Source: Hevea brasiliensis
Taxonomy: Eukaryota; Streptophyta; Magnoliopsida; Malpighiales; Euphorbiaceae
Direction of reading: 5' to 3'
DNA: 64,000 nucleotides
NCBI RefSeq assembly: GCF_030052815.1
Contig: NC_079493.1
Location: forward strand, 63,364,691-63,428,690
Of this stretch, positions 45,928 through 59,217 are shown in pieces. The notes under the pieces are model-generated. The model saw only the letters and a list, made by a program, of their open reading frames with translations. It did not search any database and was not told where the DNA came from. Position 1 is the first letter of the stretch; each line of letters starts with the position of its first letter. The position numbers and the translations under genes are program-made.

Positions 45928-48900
45928 TGTAACGCTCCTATTTGCATAGCCTAGTATATTTCACTATTCCAGTGACCGGTGTTGATCCAGATAATTAAGG
46001 GGATTAGAACCACATCTAAGACAACTAGATAAGCCCTGAACACAAATAATTAGTAATTGCCAATTAGTTAAGTATAAATAAAAAAAATAGAACATAAGAG
46101 GTTAAATGAGCCGAGAGTCACAGCGATAGGTGACCTTCTCGGGAAGAACTGCGAGGTCGATTTAAAATCAAATTTCAAACTATAAAATGTGACGCCGCGG
46201 TCCATAGGACTATTATGAACACAGTGGAAAAGAGAAAATCATAAAAAAGAATTGTTAAGTAGGTCAAATAATTAGGTCACGGATCCAGAAGAAATATTGA
46301 ATTATTTGCAAATCGGGTCGAACCGACGAGGTGCAATTTGGTCAATTGACCCCTGGAGTTGACTCCTGACCTAACTGTCAAATAAAATTGGAGAAACGAA
46401 AATTTTGGGATCAAGAATTAAATTAAAGAACTAATGGAAAAATAAATGGAAAAGAAAAAAAAAAAAAAGAAAGAAAAAGTTTATGACATCACCTTCCATG
46501 ACATCATGGATGACCTCATAAATAATTATTAAATTAATGAATTTATTTTGGCCAAGTAAAAAATGAGGATAAAACCAAAAAAATGAAAAAGAAAATTATT
46601 CTTCTTCCTCACCCAAAGCCGGCTCATCTCTCTCCTAACCCTCTGCCTCTCCAAACCTCCATTAGAGCTTGATTTCAAGTTTTTCAAACTCCCCAAAATA
46701 GACATAAAATCCCACAAATTTCTAAAGAAAACTTGCCATTACCACTAGATAAGAAGATTGAAGGAGAAAAGAAAGGGAAAAAGATAGAGAATTGAAGGAT
46801 TTGAAATTCAAAGAAAGGTTAGTATGCTAAACTTGAAATTTCTAGTTTAATTATTGTGTTTATAGTTGAATAAACTTCGAAATTATGAAAACATGAAAAA
46901 AATTATACTTATAAGTAACCCCTAGAGAATTTGGCCAATATGGGAATATTGAGGTTCATAAAGTTTTAATGGAATTAAACATGTTAGAAAGCTTGAATGA
47001 GTTGAGAAATTATGTTTATATGCTTTGAATTAGTAAAATGTAACAATTTATGGAAGTTAGGGTTTTGGACCTAGGGTTTTGGGAGACAAAATTTTGAGAA
47101 TTGGTCAAATGGTGTGTTTGACCTTGTTTGAGCTGAAAAATCATCATGTATGACCAATTGTCGTATGTTGGAAGTGTTGGAATCAAATGGAAATTCGGAT
47201 TGGTTATGGACATTCTGCAAGCAGCATGACCAAGGTCCTTTTCAGGGACCAAAACTGAAAATTTACTAGCCCAATTGGTGTGAGGCAAATTGGGAATGAA
47301 ACTAGACACAAAATGGCACATTTTTCATTTAGGAATCATGCCCAAAAAGTGACAATAGCATAGTGAACAAATTGGCCAAATCCGAAATTGGGTGTTCTAC
47401 CCTATACAAAAATGACCAAATGAACAGTGTTTATTCATTTGGCCATAACTTGGGCTAGGCAGGTCCAAATGACCTGAAATTTTACCAGTAGAAAGCTGAG
47501 ATATAGACCAACAACTTTCATTAGGAACAAAAACCCAAATTATGCCCTTAACCAAGCCATTTAGCCACCCAAAATTGGTGACCTAAAACTGCCAGAACCA
47601 AATTGGTGCCCAGAAAATCTAGGTTAGACCAATACAGCCAGCTTTATTCAAATGGCTATAACTTGAGCTATAAAACTCCAAATGGAGTGATTCAGAAAGA
47701 GAAATAAAGTTAAGACAATAAGGAACAATTTCTATGAAGAAAACTTGGCCAAATTCTAATGGCAACATGAACAATGGAACAGTGCAAAATAGGTCACCAA
47801 AACTGAAAATTTGAAAGTTTGCCTAAAATACTTAAGTTTTGAGAAAATGACCAAAACCAATAAGTTAGGTTACCAAAATGTGGTATGTGGGTATAATTGG
47901 ATTTCCCATACCTATTAAGCATAAAAAGTCAATATTTTAACTTGAATAGTATCATGAATAGTAACTTCAACATGAAAATTTTCAAAAATGTAAGTTTAAT
48001 CATATTTGGGCTAGAATTGAGCATATATGAATTAATTATTGGAATTATTGTGAGGCGTAGATACTGAGACACTATAAATTTCGTGTTTTAGCTGAAAAAG
48101 ACCCGAAAGGTCTAAGAAACTGAGTCAAGCCTTAGAGGCGGCTCACGTCAGGTTTGTGCATAATAAACCTTATTTAAGCATTTTATCATTGAAAAATTGA
48201 TTTAGTACGCATTACGAAATTTCTGTGTTAATTATGTGTTTAAGAATTTTTGTGTTGCCACTTTGTGAATGAAAAGGTGACTTTGGAAATTTACTGTGAT
48301 TTGCATAAAATATTTGAACAAATTGCTTTAAATTGATTTCGGATTCACACTTAGCATGACAGTGCCTTATTATTCCTCCTCCATTTATGGGGTTGAAATG
48401 GATTATTTTCCTCCCTCTCTCGTTTACCAGTTGAGGTTGTAGATTGGATGAGTGCTCATTAGCTACCTAGCCACCTCTCTCATTGATTTCGATTAGTGAG
48501 GTTGTAGATTGCTTTGTCGTGGTGTACAACGCGACATTGATCGAAAATTTTATGTCATGGCTTAAGTTGTGTATGAATTGGCAACACTATGTTTATTAAA
48601 TTGTTTGACTAAAATTGTGCTATAATGAGTTTTGATAATTTGTGAAATATTTAGATTGTGATTTATCAATGAATGTTTTATGTACTGCATTTCAAATTTT
48701 TATTGTGCACCACTGAGTATTTTTATACTCAGCGATAGCTTATTTTGCTGTCGCAAATAAGGGTAATGAAAAAGCAGCAGGGTGAGCTGCTGAATTGACA
48801 AGGACTTCACTGATCTTTTTTGTACGGGTATTTATTTATACCCTTATTGTTATTTGATGTAAATATTGTAATATCATATGTATTAATGTAAAGTTGAGCA

Positions 48901-49395
48901 ATTGTACAGTAAATTGTAATAATGTTATTTTGGATTTTTTTTTTGTCATTAAGATCTGTATTTGTAAATTAAGTACTATATGCAATGTGAATGAATTTAT
49001 GAAGTATTTGAGATAACAAACTTTGGTTGAATTGTGAACTTAAATTGAATTGTGTTAACTTGAGTTGTTTTGGTGTTGGGAGTTGTAAAAACAATTATTG
49101 AAAGTGTTTTTATAGGTTTTTGAAGAACTATTTTCTCAAAATACAAACGGTACTCTGCCGAAATTTTTCCAAAATTTGCGAACAAATAAAAATGGACGAA
49201 ATTTTTTTACTAGGTTTGAAACTTCAATTAAATGTTTTTAATTCCTACCAAAATGCTCACCACTTCCAAAAGGTAATAAAATGGTTTTAAAATCCCTTGT
49301 AGTGTACTTAATGAGTTATCACTAGGTGAAGTTTGGTAGTTCATTAGGTATTCTATGGGATCATGTTATGCCTTACAGAGGGGTAAGGTGTGACA
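45928..49395 (+). repeat. 3' LTR of element B (3468 bp)
   Basis: Starts TGTAACGCTCC and ends GGTAAGGTGTGACA. Its last ~715 bp match 18392-19109. The following bases ATAAC (49396-49400) would be the TSD, but the left partner is lost. It contains A/C/D-like LTR modules (GGCCATAACTTGGG ... GACCTGAAATTTTACC) and a decayed AGTCAA...TTGA site near 47928. Confidence 0.93.
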
Positions 49396-50147
49396 ATAAC
49401 TTTTGCTTTTTGGAGCGTTTTGGAAGCCTTATGACTTGTCGAAGAATGTTTGAATTCATGAAGTTATTTGATGAAGCGTGGTATTAAGTATTGATGAATA
49501 TATATGAAATTTGGTAGTGGAAGTTATATGTAATATTTGAGAGTTTTTATGTATGTACATTGTTATAATTGGACTTCGTAATTTAGGATTATATTTTGTG
49601 TGTTAAAGGTCATTGTATTCTGCCCAAGTTAACTATAATGTAAAGTGATTGATGAATATGATAATGTACAAAATCAGAATTAGGTATGGAAAGTAAGCTA
49701 GAACAAGTTGAATGTGCATTTGAATTAGTGTTTGAGGAAAATGTAAAGGGCAGTATGCAAATTGGGCTATAAGTGAAAATTTGTGACCCCAATCAGTATG
49801 AGGCCAATTGGAGGCAAAACTAAACACAAAATAGGCCAACTTTCATGTTGGAAGCATACCTAAATTCTGTCCGAAAAGTGATACTAAAACTGACCTAATC
49901 TGGACTTGTAACCTTTCAAACCTGAAAATTTATCATTTGAACAGCAATTACGTAATTGGCCATAACTCCTTGTACACAGGTCCAAATGACCTGAAATTTA
50001 TATCGTTGGAAAGCTTAGACATAGGGCTACAATTTTGGTTAAGACCACCAAACCCATAAATGACCATAAGCAAGTCAAAATGCTTGCATAATTTTGGGTA
50101 TAAAACCTACCAGAATTGAAAATGACCTAAGTTCACAATAAAAAGGA
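49396..50147 (+). repeat. D-family LTR fragment, left part (outermost right-hand layer)
   Basis: Resembles the interior of the D solo LTR (compare 28320-28700) and of the inner D LTR (61325-62050): GAGGCCAATTGGAGGCAAAAC, GGCCATAACTCC, GACCTGAAATTTATA. Element B inserted into it. It is interrupted at 50147 by another D-type LTR and resumes at 63710. No gene. Confidence 0.8.
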
Positions 50148-51317
50148 TGTAAAACCCCTATGTTCGGTAGTGCGTTCTACTGTTTCGGTGACCAATGTTT
50201 GTCCGGACAGCTAGAATACCTGGAATTATACTTAAATATTAGCAAGGAGATATAAAGTAATGAAATACACTAGAAAAAAATACAAGAAAAACAAAGAAAA
50301 AATAAAAGCAATGAAATGTAACTAAGTTAAACGAGCTAAAAACTGTAGCGATGGGTGACCGCACCAGGAAGTTACGGCAAAGACTGTTGACTAGCCCTGG
50401 ACTGCAGGGAACCCTGGGAAATATTTTTAAGACTTAAATAAATATCTATTGAAGTATAAATAACATAGGAAATGTCAAAGAAAATTTAATTAATTAGTAA
50501 AAAGAAAAACGAGAAATCGAGAAAACGGCAAAAATCGGTGTTACCAAAAAATCAGGAATACAACCCGAATAGGGGCATTTGGGTCATTTGACACCTAGAG
50601 TTCCCTTTTGACCTAAATGTACATTAAAAATAAATGATATTAAACTTTGAAAATACCATGAAAATTAAAATTGTGATACATTATAGAAAAAGTAAAAGAA
50701 ATGAGGTAAAATGTGGGAATTGTGAAACTTAAGATTATTAACTATTAAATAATAGTTAGTGCTCCACTAACTCATGTTATATGACACATATGTAAGCCAT
50801 TTGGGACAGATTTCTTCCACTAAATCCATCTTCATCTTCTACCTTTTCTCCAAGCTGAACCAAGCTCTCAAATTATCATCCATGGCCGCCCACCTTTCAA
50901 ACCTCAATGCACTCCTCATTTAGCCATTGTTTCCACTAGAGCTCTTCATTAAAGTTAGAGTATACACATTGGGCAGCAGTTTGGGTGCAAGAAGGGAGAG
51001 ATTAGAAGAGGTTTGACAAGTTCCACTTGATGTACATGTCCATTTCTTCATCCTTTCTTCATTAAAGCTTGTGTGGGTGCTGTGGTGAGTTGATTTATGG
51101 AAGAAAAGTTGAGGTTTGATAAGTTAGGGTGATAATCCATTTCGACAGCCATGGAAGTTCAACATTTTAACTTGTTTTCTTCATGTATTTGGTGATTTGG
51201 GGTATTGATTTAAGTGCCTATATGTATAGGAGGGATTTACCATGTGTAAAGTTTGATTTGTGAGTTTGAAGAGTTAAAATGGAAAGCTTGATGTATGTGT
51301 ATTACTTTGGCAGCCTC

Positions 51318-53425
51318 TGTTAGTAGTATGCCCTAGAGCATATCATTTAGTATGTATCTTATACATATTTTTATTAATAAAAGGCATTTCCACTTTTCCG
51401 TTTACATAACATATTTATGTGTAATAGAAAAGGTCCATTGATATTTTGTTAGAAATATTATTCTTAAGTTGTTAAGAATATGAGTGACAATATTTCTCGC
51501 ACGATGTATCATAAATAGGTTCACAATCGAGGATACTTCATAATAAGAACATGACTTATCCAGAAAGATTGTATTCATGTTTGTTCCCAAGTTATTTATA
51601 TGAGATATAAATAAGATGGAATGGTGAGTCTCATGCCATATAATAAACATGATAGGCACTTATAAATGATAAGTAGGCCGAACCAGTGACACTTATGACA
51701 AGCACATGGAGTTTACTCTTGTCAATGTTTTGTCATAAATCATATCAGTACATATAATCTTTAGACTTGAGGTAGCACAGTTATCTTGTATATAGGTAGT
51801 TTGAGTTTGATACTGCTTTCATACTTGTACTGTGTATGGGTATATGGGCATGTGTTAGCTCCTACTAGTTATATATGGAGGTAGGTGTTGATCAAGATGG
51901 AATCTGTTCCTCTAAGTAAATAGAGATAAAATCCTATGTTCGTTTAGTTGTTCTTGATGTTTCAAGTTCCTGGCCAGGACAGATAGATTTATTCAGAAAA
52001 GAGTTTCTGATGAGAAAATCTTTTTAATCAAGAATTGGAATTAAAAGAGAACATAATATTCATAGCAAATGGAGTTTGACATAAACCATGACTCCAGCTT
52101 GAGTTGGGATTTTGTAACAGAGAGATTCTAGTGCATGGTAACATATGATTATAGGTTCATTTAAGGTAAACCTTATTACTAATTGGGTGGCCATAGAATA
52201 CTATGCTAGGTGTTAACCATGGTCTATGAGGTTCATAAAATGATTTAGAGAAATCATTTATGGTAAGAAAGAGTTCTGATGATATTAAGAGTTGATATCA
52301 TGTCTCATTGCCAATTAGTGATGAGCCCAGTAAGTCACACATATACACAAGTTATCACCTAATTAAATATGATTTAATTAATTAATTAAAGAGTTTAATT
52401 GATTAATTAAATAGGTTTGGTTTGCAATTAGTTTGCAAAGTCTCTAGCATGACTTGAAACCAAATCTAGATTATTGGATGTATAATATAAGTTAAATTTA
52501 TATTTAAAGTGTTTAAATATGAATTTAATTAATGAGAAATTAATTAATAGAGATTAATTAATTAATTTATATTTGATATAAATTAATTAGAAGAAGAAAA
52601 ATAATTATTTTGGGTTGAGAACTCAAAATTAAGACACAGGGGCATTTTGGTCATTTTGCAGTGTGACACGTGGCACCATGAGATGGTGACACATGGCATA
52701 ACACATAAGCTTTCCAAATGTTTTTTAATCATGTAAGATGATTAAAATCAAGATTACATATAGGTTTGACACTTGGCACAATGTGATTGGGTCACTTAAA
52801 CCTAGAGCTAATCAAAGGGTGACATGTGGCAAGGGTTTAATGTGTTAACCTAGCTATTTAAGTGTTGTTATGACAAAATAAAAATACAACCAGCAGCCAC
52901 ACTCCTTGGTCATGCCATTTTGCAGCCCTCCCTTTATTCTTCTTCATCTCTCATCAATTCAAAGAGATTAGCCATCAATCTCTTGAATTAAGAACACTAG
53001 AAATTGTTTCTAGTGTCCTGTTTACATCTCTAATCTCTTAAAAGGCAGAACTTGAATTTCTAATTAATAGAAAAGGCTTTAGAAGCTGTTCAAGGGCTGC
53101 CATAGGTGTTCTTGGTGTGGACAAGCTAGAGGGACAACATCTGATGTCCTGAAGACGAATCTCAAAGGCGCAGACACGCTGCAGTGCATCAAAAGGTTAG
53201 TGTAATCGTTCTTGATTTAATTTAGGGTTCTAAAATTAATCTGATTAATTTTAAAATCTTAAATGGCAAATACAGATCCAAAAACATATTAAAATAGTTT
53301 TAATATGTTGTTTATCATTGAAATCAAATAGATAAAAATAAATCTTGCATGATGCATGTGACCCTAGGTGAAAATTTTTGAATTCAATGGTATAAACTTG
53401 TGTTTTTCATGCTTCCGTTCCTTCA
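51318..53425 (+). repeat. 5' LTR of copia element
   Basis: Direct repeat of 59218-61319, with TG...CA ends, followed two bases later by the primer site. It includes long ATTAATTAA-rich runs near 52370-52580. Confidence 0.96.
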
Positions 53426-53427
53426 AT

Positions 53428-53440
53428 TGGTATCAGAGCT
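53428..53440 (+). other. Primer-binding site of copia element (tRNA-Met type)
   Basis: TGGTATCAGAGCT lies two bases after the 5' LTR. Confidence 0.92.
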
Positions 53441-53689
53441 ACTATATTTGCCATTTAGATTGTTTATTATATGATTTAATTATGTGATTTGATCATGAGA
53501 TGATTGATCCATTGCTGGTTGGATCAAGAGGTGTGGAGGCATGCTTGATGAACTCCAACATGGTGCGCATGGCTTTGGAAGATCATGGTGCGCATGGTTG
53601 TTATTAAATTCTGCAATTGTTGCATGATGAAAGGTTCATCATATGACTAATTAAAATGTTTAATTAGGATTTTTAATCACACAATTAAA

Positions 53690-54045
53690 TTATGATTCAA
53701 ATCAGAATTTTAAAAATTGTTTGAATGTGATTCAAATCTGAATTTTAAAAAGTTGTTTGAATGTGATTCAAATCTGAATTTTTAAAGTTGTTTGAATCAT
53801 ATTTAAATCTGATTTTTTTAAAATTGATTGAATAAAATTTAGATCTGATTTTTTAAAAAAATGTTTGAATGTGATTCAAATCTGATTTTTTTAAAAAAAG
53901 TTTGAATGTGATTCAAATCTGAATTTTTGAAGTTGTTTGAATGTGATTCAAATCTGAATTTTTAAATTTATTTGAATGAGATTCAAATCTGAATTTTTAA
54001 ATTTATTTGAATCATATTCAAATCTGGATTTTTAAGTTGAATATG
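53690..54045. repeat. Tandem hairpin repeat in copia leader, about ten units
   Basis: About ten imperfect units of roughly 35 bp, each with TTTGAAT-GTG-ATTCAAA (7-bp inverted repeat, 3-base loop) then TCTGAATTTTTAAAGTTG. Some units have TCATATTT in place of TGTGATTC. The array lies between the primer site and gag, so it would be in the 5' leader of the RNA. Confidence 0.85.
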
Positions 54046-55216
54046 AGATATTCAATTTAATTTAAGTATGTATGTTTTATTTAATTGTTAAATAGTGATA
54101 TGCATGATGGATGATCATGGACTATAAAAAGACCAATGTGATTGGATTTATTTCTTTCATGTTTCTTTGGGATTGTATATTAATTAATTTATTTTAATTT
54201 AATTTGGGCATGTATTATTAAGTTTGTAATAATTTTTGGGTTGTAATTTCATTTATTTAAGTTCTTGTAAATTCGCCTTGGTATGCCAAGGATTACTATG
54301 TAATATTGGATTGCAAGAAGTTCAAGGAGGTCAAGAGCATTGGTGGGACCAGTGGGAGGAATTCAAGATCAAGTGTTGATTATGTACTCCTTCAGCAACT
54401 CTTGTAAAATGAATGAATGAAATGCACATAGGAAAGCCCTGATTCAATTCTTGGTGGCTCAGAATTGAATCCCTTAGAAAGTCCATGATCATACCATATT
54501 TACTGCTTATCCATGAATGCATGAGATGTATGGAAATGTATGCAATTATATGATATATGCATGCTAAATGGATAATGTGCAAAGTGAGACCTTAATAGTA
54601 ATTTGAATGACTATAAAATCTTCCAAACAAATGATTAAGTTGGATATGCTATAATTAAAGTAATTATAACATAGGCCCTCCATTGGGGCAATTATTTTAA
54701 GAAATTTTAAATAGTTGCATGAGATGCAATTAATTTAAGAGATTTTCTTAAGAATAATTGTTAAGTATGAGATGTTGTAAATATGTAAATGGTTTGGTGG
54801 CCAATATTGGATGTACCTGAGGACATTAAAATTATTTGCATAATTACTGGCTCAATGGGATCAACTTAACTAATGCAAGATAAGTCAATAATGGATGTAC
54901 CTGAGATTTTGAGCATTAGGGGCTAGGTAAAGGATTGAACGTCACATGAGATGTGATGGGCAAGGAGTTACTCACTTATAGTTTATTGTAATTCCAATAA
55001 TGGATGTACCTGAGGATGATCAATAGAATTATAAGAATTCAATCACCCACTAGAAATCCATCCAACTAGGATTTCCGTTTCCTACTTTGGAAGTGTAGGA
55101 TTCGCTAAGTTAGTGGGAGGACCAATTTGATTAAAAGACCATAATCATTTTGGTTAATTACATGATACATTTACTAATTAATCTGGTTATTTTCTGCAGT
55201 TAATTTTCTGATAAAA
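54046..55216 (+). other. Remainder of copia 5' leader, with GGATGTACCTGAG repeats
   Basis: Non-coding. Three copies of ATTGGATGTACCTGAG or AATGGATGTACCTGAG lie near 54806, 54892 and 55002 in otherwise unrelated contexts. No convincing ORF; 54331-54582 on the minus strand has no domain. The gag ATG follows at 55217. Confidence 0.7.
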
Positions 55217-58200
55217 ATGAGCACAAAACAACCACCACCATCCAATATCCTTGCAAGCATACTTGATCACAATAGGTTGACAGTACCAAATCTATCTAAG
55301 TGGCTAAGAAATTTGAAGCTTGTCCTGAACCTTGAACATATAGGATATGTTCTAGATTCAAATGTTCCTGGTCCCTTACCTCCAGAGGCCACACAAGAGG
55401 AACATGAAACTTTGGACAAGTGGAAGGAGCATGATATGAGAGCTAAGTGTTACATGCTTGCTTCCATGAGTAATGAGTTACAGAAGCAACATGAGAACAT
55501 GCAGAGTGCGAGTGAGATCCTCCTTCACCTACAAGAGTTGTATGGTGAGCACAGCAGGAATGCTAGGTATGAGATATCTAGACAGCTATTCCGTATGAGG
55601 ATGTCTGAGGGACAGAATGTTGGGGATCATGTCCACAAGATGATTCGGTTGATTGAGCAGTTGGAACATCTTGACTTCAACATGGATTTCCAACTACAGA
55701 CGGATTTGATCCTTCAGTCCCTTCCTGAGTCTTTTGGGAATTTTGTGACAAATTTCCATATGACTAAACAGGAATGCACCTTAGCTGGTTTACTCAACAT
55801 GCTGGTTATTGCCCAAAAGAATATGCCAGGCAATAAAGGAAAAGAGGTAGCTTTGGTTGCATCTTCTTCTACTGGAAAGTCCAACAAGAAGAAGGGCAAT
55901 AAGAAAAAGAAACCTCAGATTCCTGGTCCTTCTAAGAAAATAGCTAAACAGAAAAGGAAGACTAAAGCTGATGGAGGCAAAGGAAAGTGTTTCCACTGCC
56001 AAAAGGATGGGCACTGGAAAAGGAACTGCCCAGAGTATCTTGCTTCTCTGAAGGACAAGAAGGATACACCTTCGGAAGGTATGTCCATATCTTGTTATTT
56101 AGATTCTGATGATACTCATAGTTCATCTACAGCTTAGGTTTTAGATACTGGTGCTAGTTCTCACATTTCTAATGATATGCGGGAACTAGCAAGCGATGGC
56201 GACTTGCGTTCTCAAGATATTAGAGTCCGGATTGGCAATGGCTCAACTGTTGAAGCTTTAGCCATAGGATCTAAATCTTTTTACATGTTTGGACATGTTT
56301 TGTGTTTGGATAATATTTTATATGTACCTGATGCTTTTAAGAACATCATTTATATATCTAGTTTGACTAGAAATGGCTATGAATTTCAGTTCACTGATGA
56401 TGTTTGCAATATTTATTTTGGAAATAAATATGTTGGTCCGGGTTATGTGAATGATGGTCTTTATTATTTGGATAATAATGACAAACACAAATTGAATGCA
56501 AGTGATCTAAAAGAATGCAATGCCATGGTGAAAACCAACTCAAGTTCAAAATATATTTGGCACTTAAGATTATGTCATATTGCAGAAGATAGGATTACAA
56601 AATTGGAGAAAATGGGGATTCTATCCTCATTGGGCTCTGAGCCTACTCCAACTTGTGAATCTTGCCTTCAGGGTAAAATGACTAGATCACCCTTTGTTGG
56701 ACAAGGGCTAAGAGCTGAAAATATTTTGGAGCTAATACATAGTGATGTATGTGGTCCATTTAAAGAAAAGGCTAGATCGGGATTTATGTATTTTATTACC
56801 TTTACTGATGATAAATCAAGGTTTGGGTATTTGTATTTGATGAAATACAAACATGAATCTTTTGAAAAGTTCAAAGAATTTAAATCTGAAGTAGAAAATC
56901 AAACAAGAAAGAATATTAAAGCTCTTCGATCAGATCGTGGAGGTGAATATTTGAGTACTGAATTTGATGAATACTTGAGAGAGCATGGCATTGTTTCTCA
57001 GCTGACTCCTCCAGGAACACCACAGCTGAATGGTGTATCTGAAAGGAGAAATCGCACCCTATTGGATATGGTACATAGTATGATGAGCTATACTGATATG
57101 CCAATCTTCTTTTGGGGATTTGCATTAGAATCAGCTTTGTATATTCTAAATAGGATTCCATCAAAATCAGTTTCTTCCACACCTTATGAGATATGGCATG
57201 GAAGAAAACCAAGTCTTAAGCATGTTAAGATTTAGGGTTGTCCAGCTTATATCAAAAAGCTGAACACTGATAAATTGGAGACCATAACAGAAATAGGTCG
57301 ATTTGTTGGATATCCAAAAGATAGTTTTGGATATTATTTTTATTTGCCTACTTCACAAAAGGTTGTGATAAGTAGAGATGCCACATTTCTTGAACAACAG
57401 TTTGTTCAAGAAGGAGGCAAAGGAAGGCAAATAGAGTTAGAATTAGAGAATTCTGACCAACCAACAGATCAGATGGATATAGATCCATCTAGTCAACCAA
57501 TACTCGTTGATGAAAAATCTACAGCTGTTCCTCGTAGAACAACCAGGGTATCTCACCCACCAGTGAGAAATGGTTTTCTTCATGAAGAAGAACAAGAGTT
57601 GTCTACTCATGAAGAAGTAGATCATGGAGATGATCCACTTACCTATGAAGAAGCTATATCAGATATAGACTCTTCAAAATGGATTGATGCTATGAAATCC
57701 GAGATTGATTCCATGTATAAGAATCAAGTTTGGGATCTTGTTGACCCACCTGAAGGTATTATACCTATAGGGAACAAATGGGTTTTCAAGAAGAAAATTG
57801 GTTCTGATGGAAAGGTAGAGACCTATAAGGCAAGGCTAGTAGCGAAAGGGTTTTGCCAAAGGCAAGGAATCGACTATGAGGAGACTTTCTCGTCTGTTGC
57901 CATGCTTAAATCAATTAGGATTTTCTTAGCAATAGCTGCATACTATGATTATGAGATTTGGCAGATGGATGTCAAAACAGCTTTTCTCAATGGATACATT
58001 GAAGAAAACATTTTCATGGAACAACCTAGGGGATTTGAATCCCAAGATGGTTCCAAGGTATGCAAGCTAAAGTGATCCATTTATGGGTTGAAACAAGCTT
58101 CGAGGAGTTGGAACATCCATTTTGATGAAGCCATTAAATCCTTTGGTTTTATCAAAAATGAGGATGAGCCATGTGTATATAAGAAGGTTAGTGACAGTGC

Positions 58201-59149
58201 TATCACTTTCCTTGTCTTATATGTGGATGACATATTGTTGATGGGTAATGACACAGGTATGTTGACGACTATAAAGGTATGGTTGTCAAATACATTCTCC
58301 ATGAAAGACTTAGGGGAGGCAACCTATATTCTTGGAATTCGCATCTATAGAGATAGAGCGAAAAGAATAATTGGTTTATCCCAAAGTCTATACTTGGAAA
58401 AGGTGTTAAAGAGGTTTAACATGCTTGATTCCAAGAGAGGATTGTTAGCAGTGAGACATGGTATCCATCTTTCTAAAGAGATGTCTCCAAAGAAACCTGA
58501 AGAAAGAGATAAGATGGCCAGGATTCCATATGCTTTGGCTATTGGAAGTTTAATGTATGCAATGTTATGTACTAGGCTGGATATCGCATATGCTGTTAGT
58601 TTGACTAGCAGGTATCAATCCAATCCAGGTTTGAAACACTGGATAGCTGTCAAGAATATTCTTAAGTACTTGAGAAGAACTAAGGATTTATTCTTGATTT
58701 ATGGAGGTGGAGACTTGCAATTGGATGGTTATACTGATTCTGATTTCCAATCAGATATCGATGATAGAAAGTCTACCTCTGGATATGTGTTCATTTGTAA
58801 TGGAGGTGCAGTCAGTTGGAAGAGTTCCAAACAGAGCACGACTGCAGATTCCACTACGAGGTGAGTATATTGTTGCATCGATGCTGCAAAGGAAGCTGTT
58901 TGGATAAAGAAGTTCGTGACAGAACTTACAGTAGTTCCTTCCATTGAGTCAGCAGTTCCACTACACTGTGACAATAATGGAGCAGTCATACAGGCTAAGG
59001 AACCAAGGTCTCATCAAAAATCCAAACATATAGAAAGGCGCTACCACATTATCAGAGAAATAGTTGGGCGAGGCGATGTAGCCATGCAAAAAATAGCATC
59101 AGCTGAAAATCCAGCTGATCCATTCACTAAGTCTATGTCACAGACTTAG
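55217..59149 (+). pseudogene. gag-pol: Copia gag-pol polyprotein, one frame with four stop codons
   Basis: Gag (from MSTKQPPPSNILASILDHNR) includes the RNA-binding CCHC knuckle CFHCQKDGHWKRNC. TAG at 56135-56137 precedes protease VLDTGASSHIS. Integrase has the H-H-C-C set ending CESCLQGK and core D-D-E motifs HSDVCGPF, TFTDDKSRF, SDRGGEYLS and NGVSERRNRT. TAG at 57233-57235 replaces the Trp of KIWGCPAY. RT has KWVFKKKIGSDGK, DYEETFSSVA, QMDVKTAFLNG, then TGA 58073-58075 (Arg of RSIYGLKQ) and the catalytic YVDDILLMG. RNase H has DGYTDSDFQ, TADSTT, TGA 58862-58864 inside a compensated -1/+1 stretch, KEAVW, DNNGAVIQA and HIERRYH. It ends at TAG 59149. Apart from the stops the polyprotein spans about 1310 codons, usual for the group. 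Confidence 0.95.
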
Positions 59150-59204
59150 TTAGACCGACATCTTGAGAAGATAGGTCTAAGATATTGTAATGAATGGCTC
59201 TAGT

Positions 59205-59216
59205 GCTAGTGGGAGA
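59205..59216 (+). other. Polypurine tract of copia element
   Basis: GCTAGTGGGAGA precedes the 3' LTR by one base; the GTGGGAGAT form is typical of copia elements. Confidence 0.8.
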
Positions 59217-59217
59217 T

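Larger units (their letters stand above)
18392..49395 (+). mobile_element. Tekay/Del-type Ty3-gypsy element B, 5'-truncated and interrupted three times
   Basis: The pieces in order are 5' LTR remnant 18392-19109, primer site 19118-19129, gag 19301-19627 and 24072-24975, pol 24976-26791, 30818-30970 and 44443-45880, polypurine tract, and 3' LTR 45928-49395. The breaks are exact insertions of other elements with 5-bp TSDs that restore the reading frame when removed. Downstream of 24150 the stops are all in a single frame, so B decayed mostly by point mutation. The left flank is Tat-like and the right flank is D-type LTR, so a deletion removed the left end. Confidence 0.93.
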
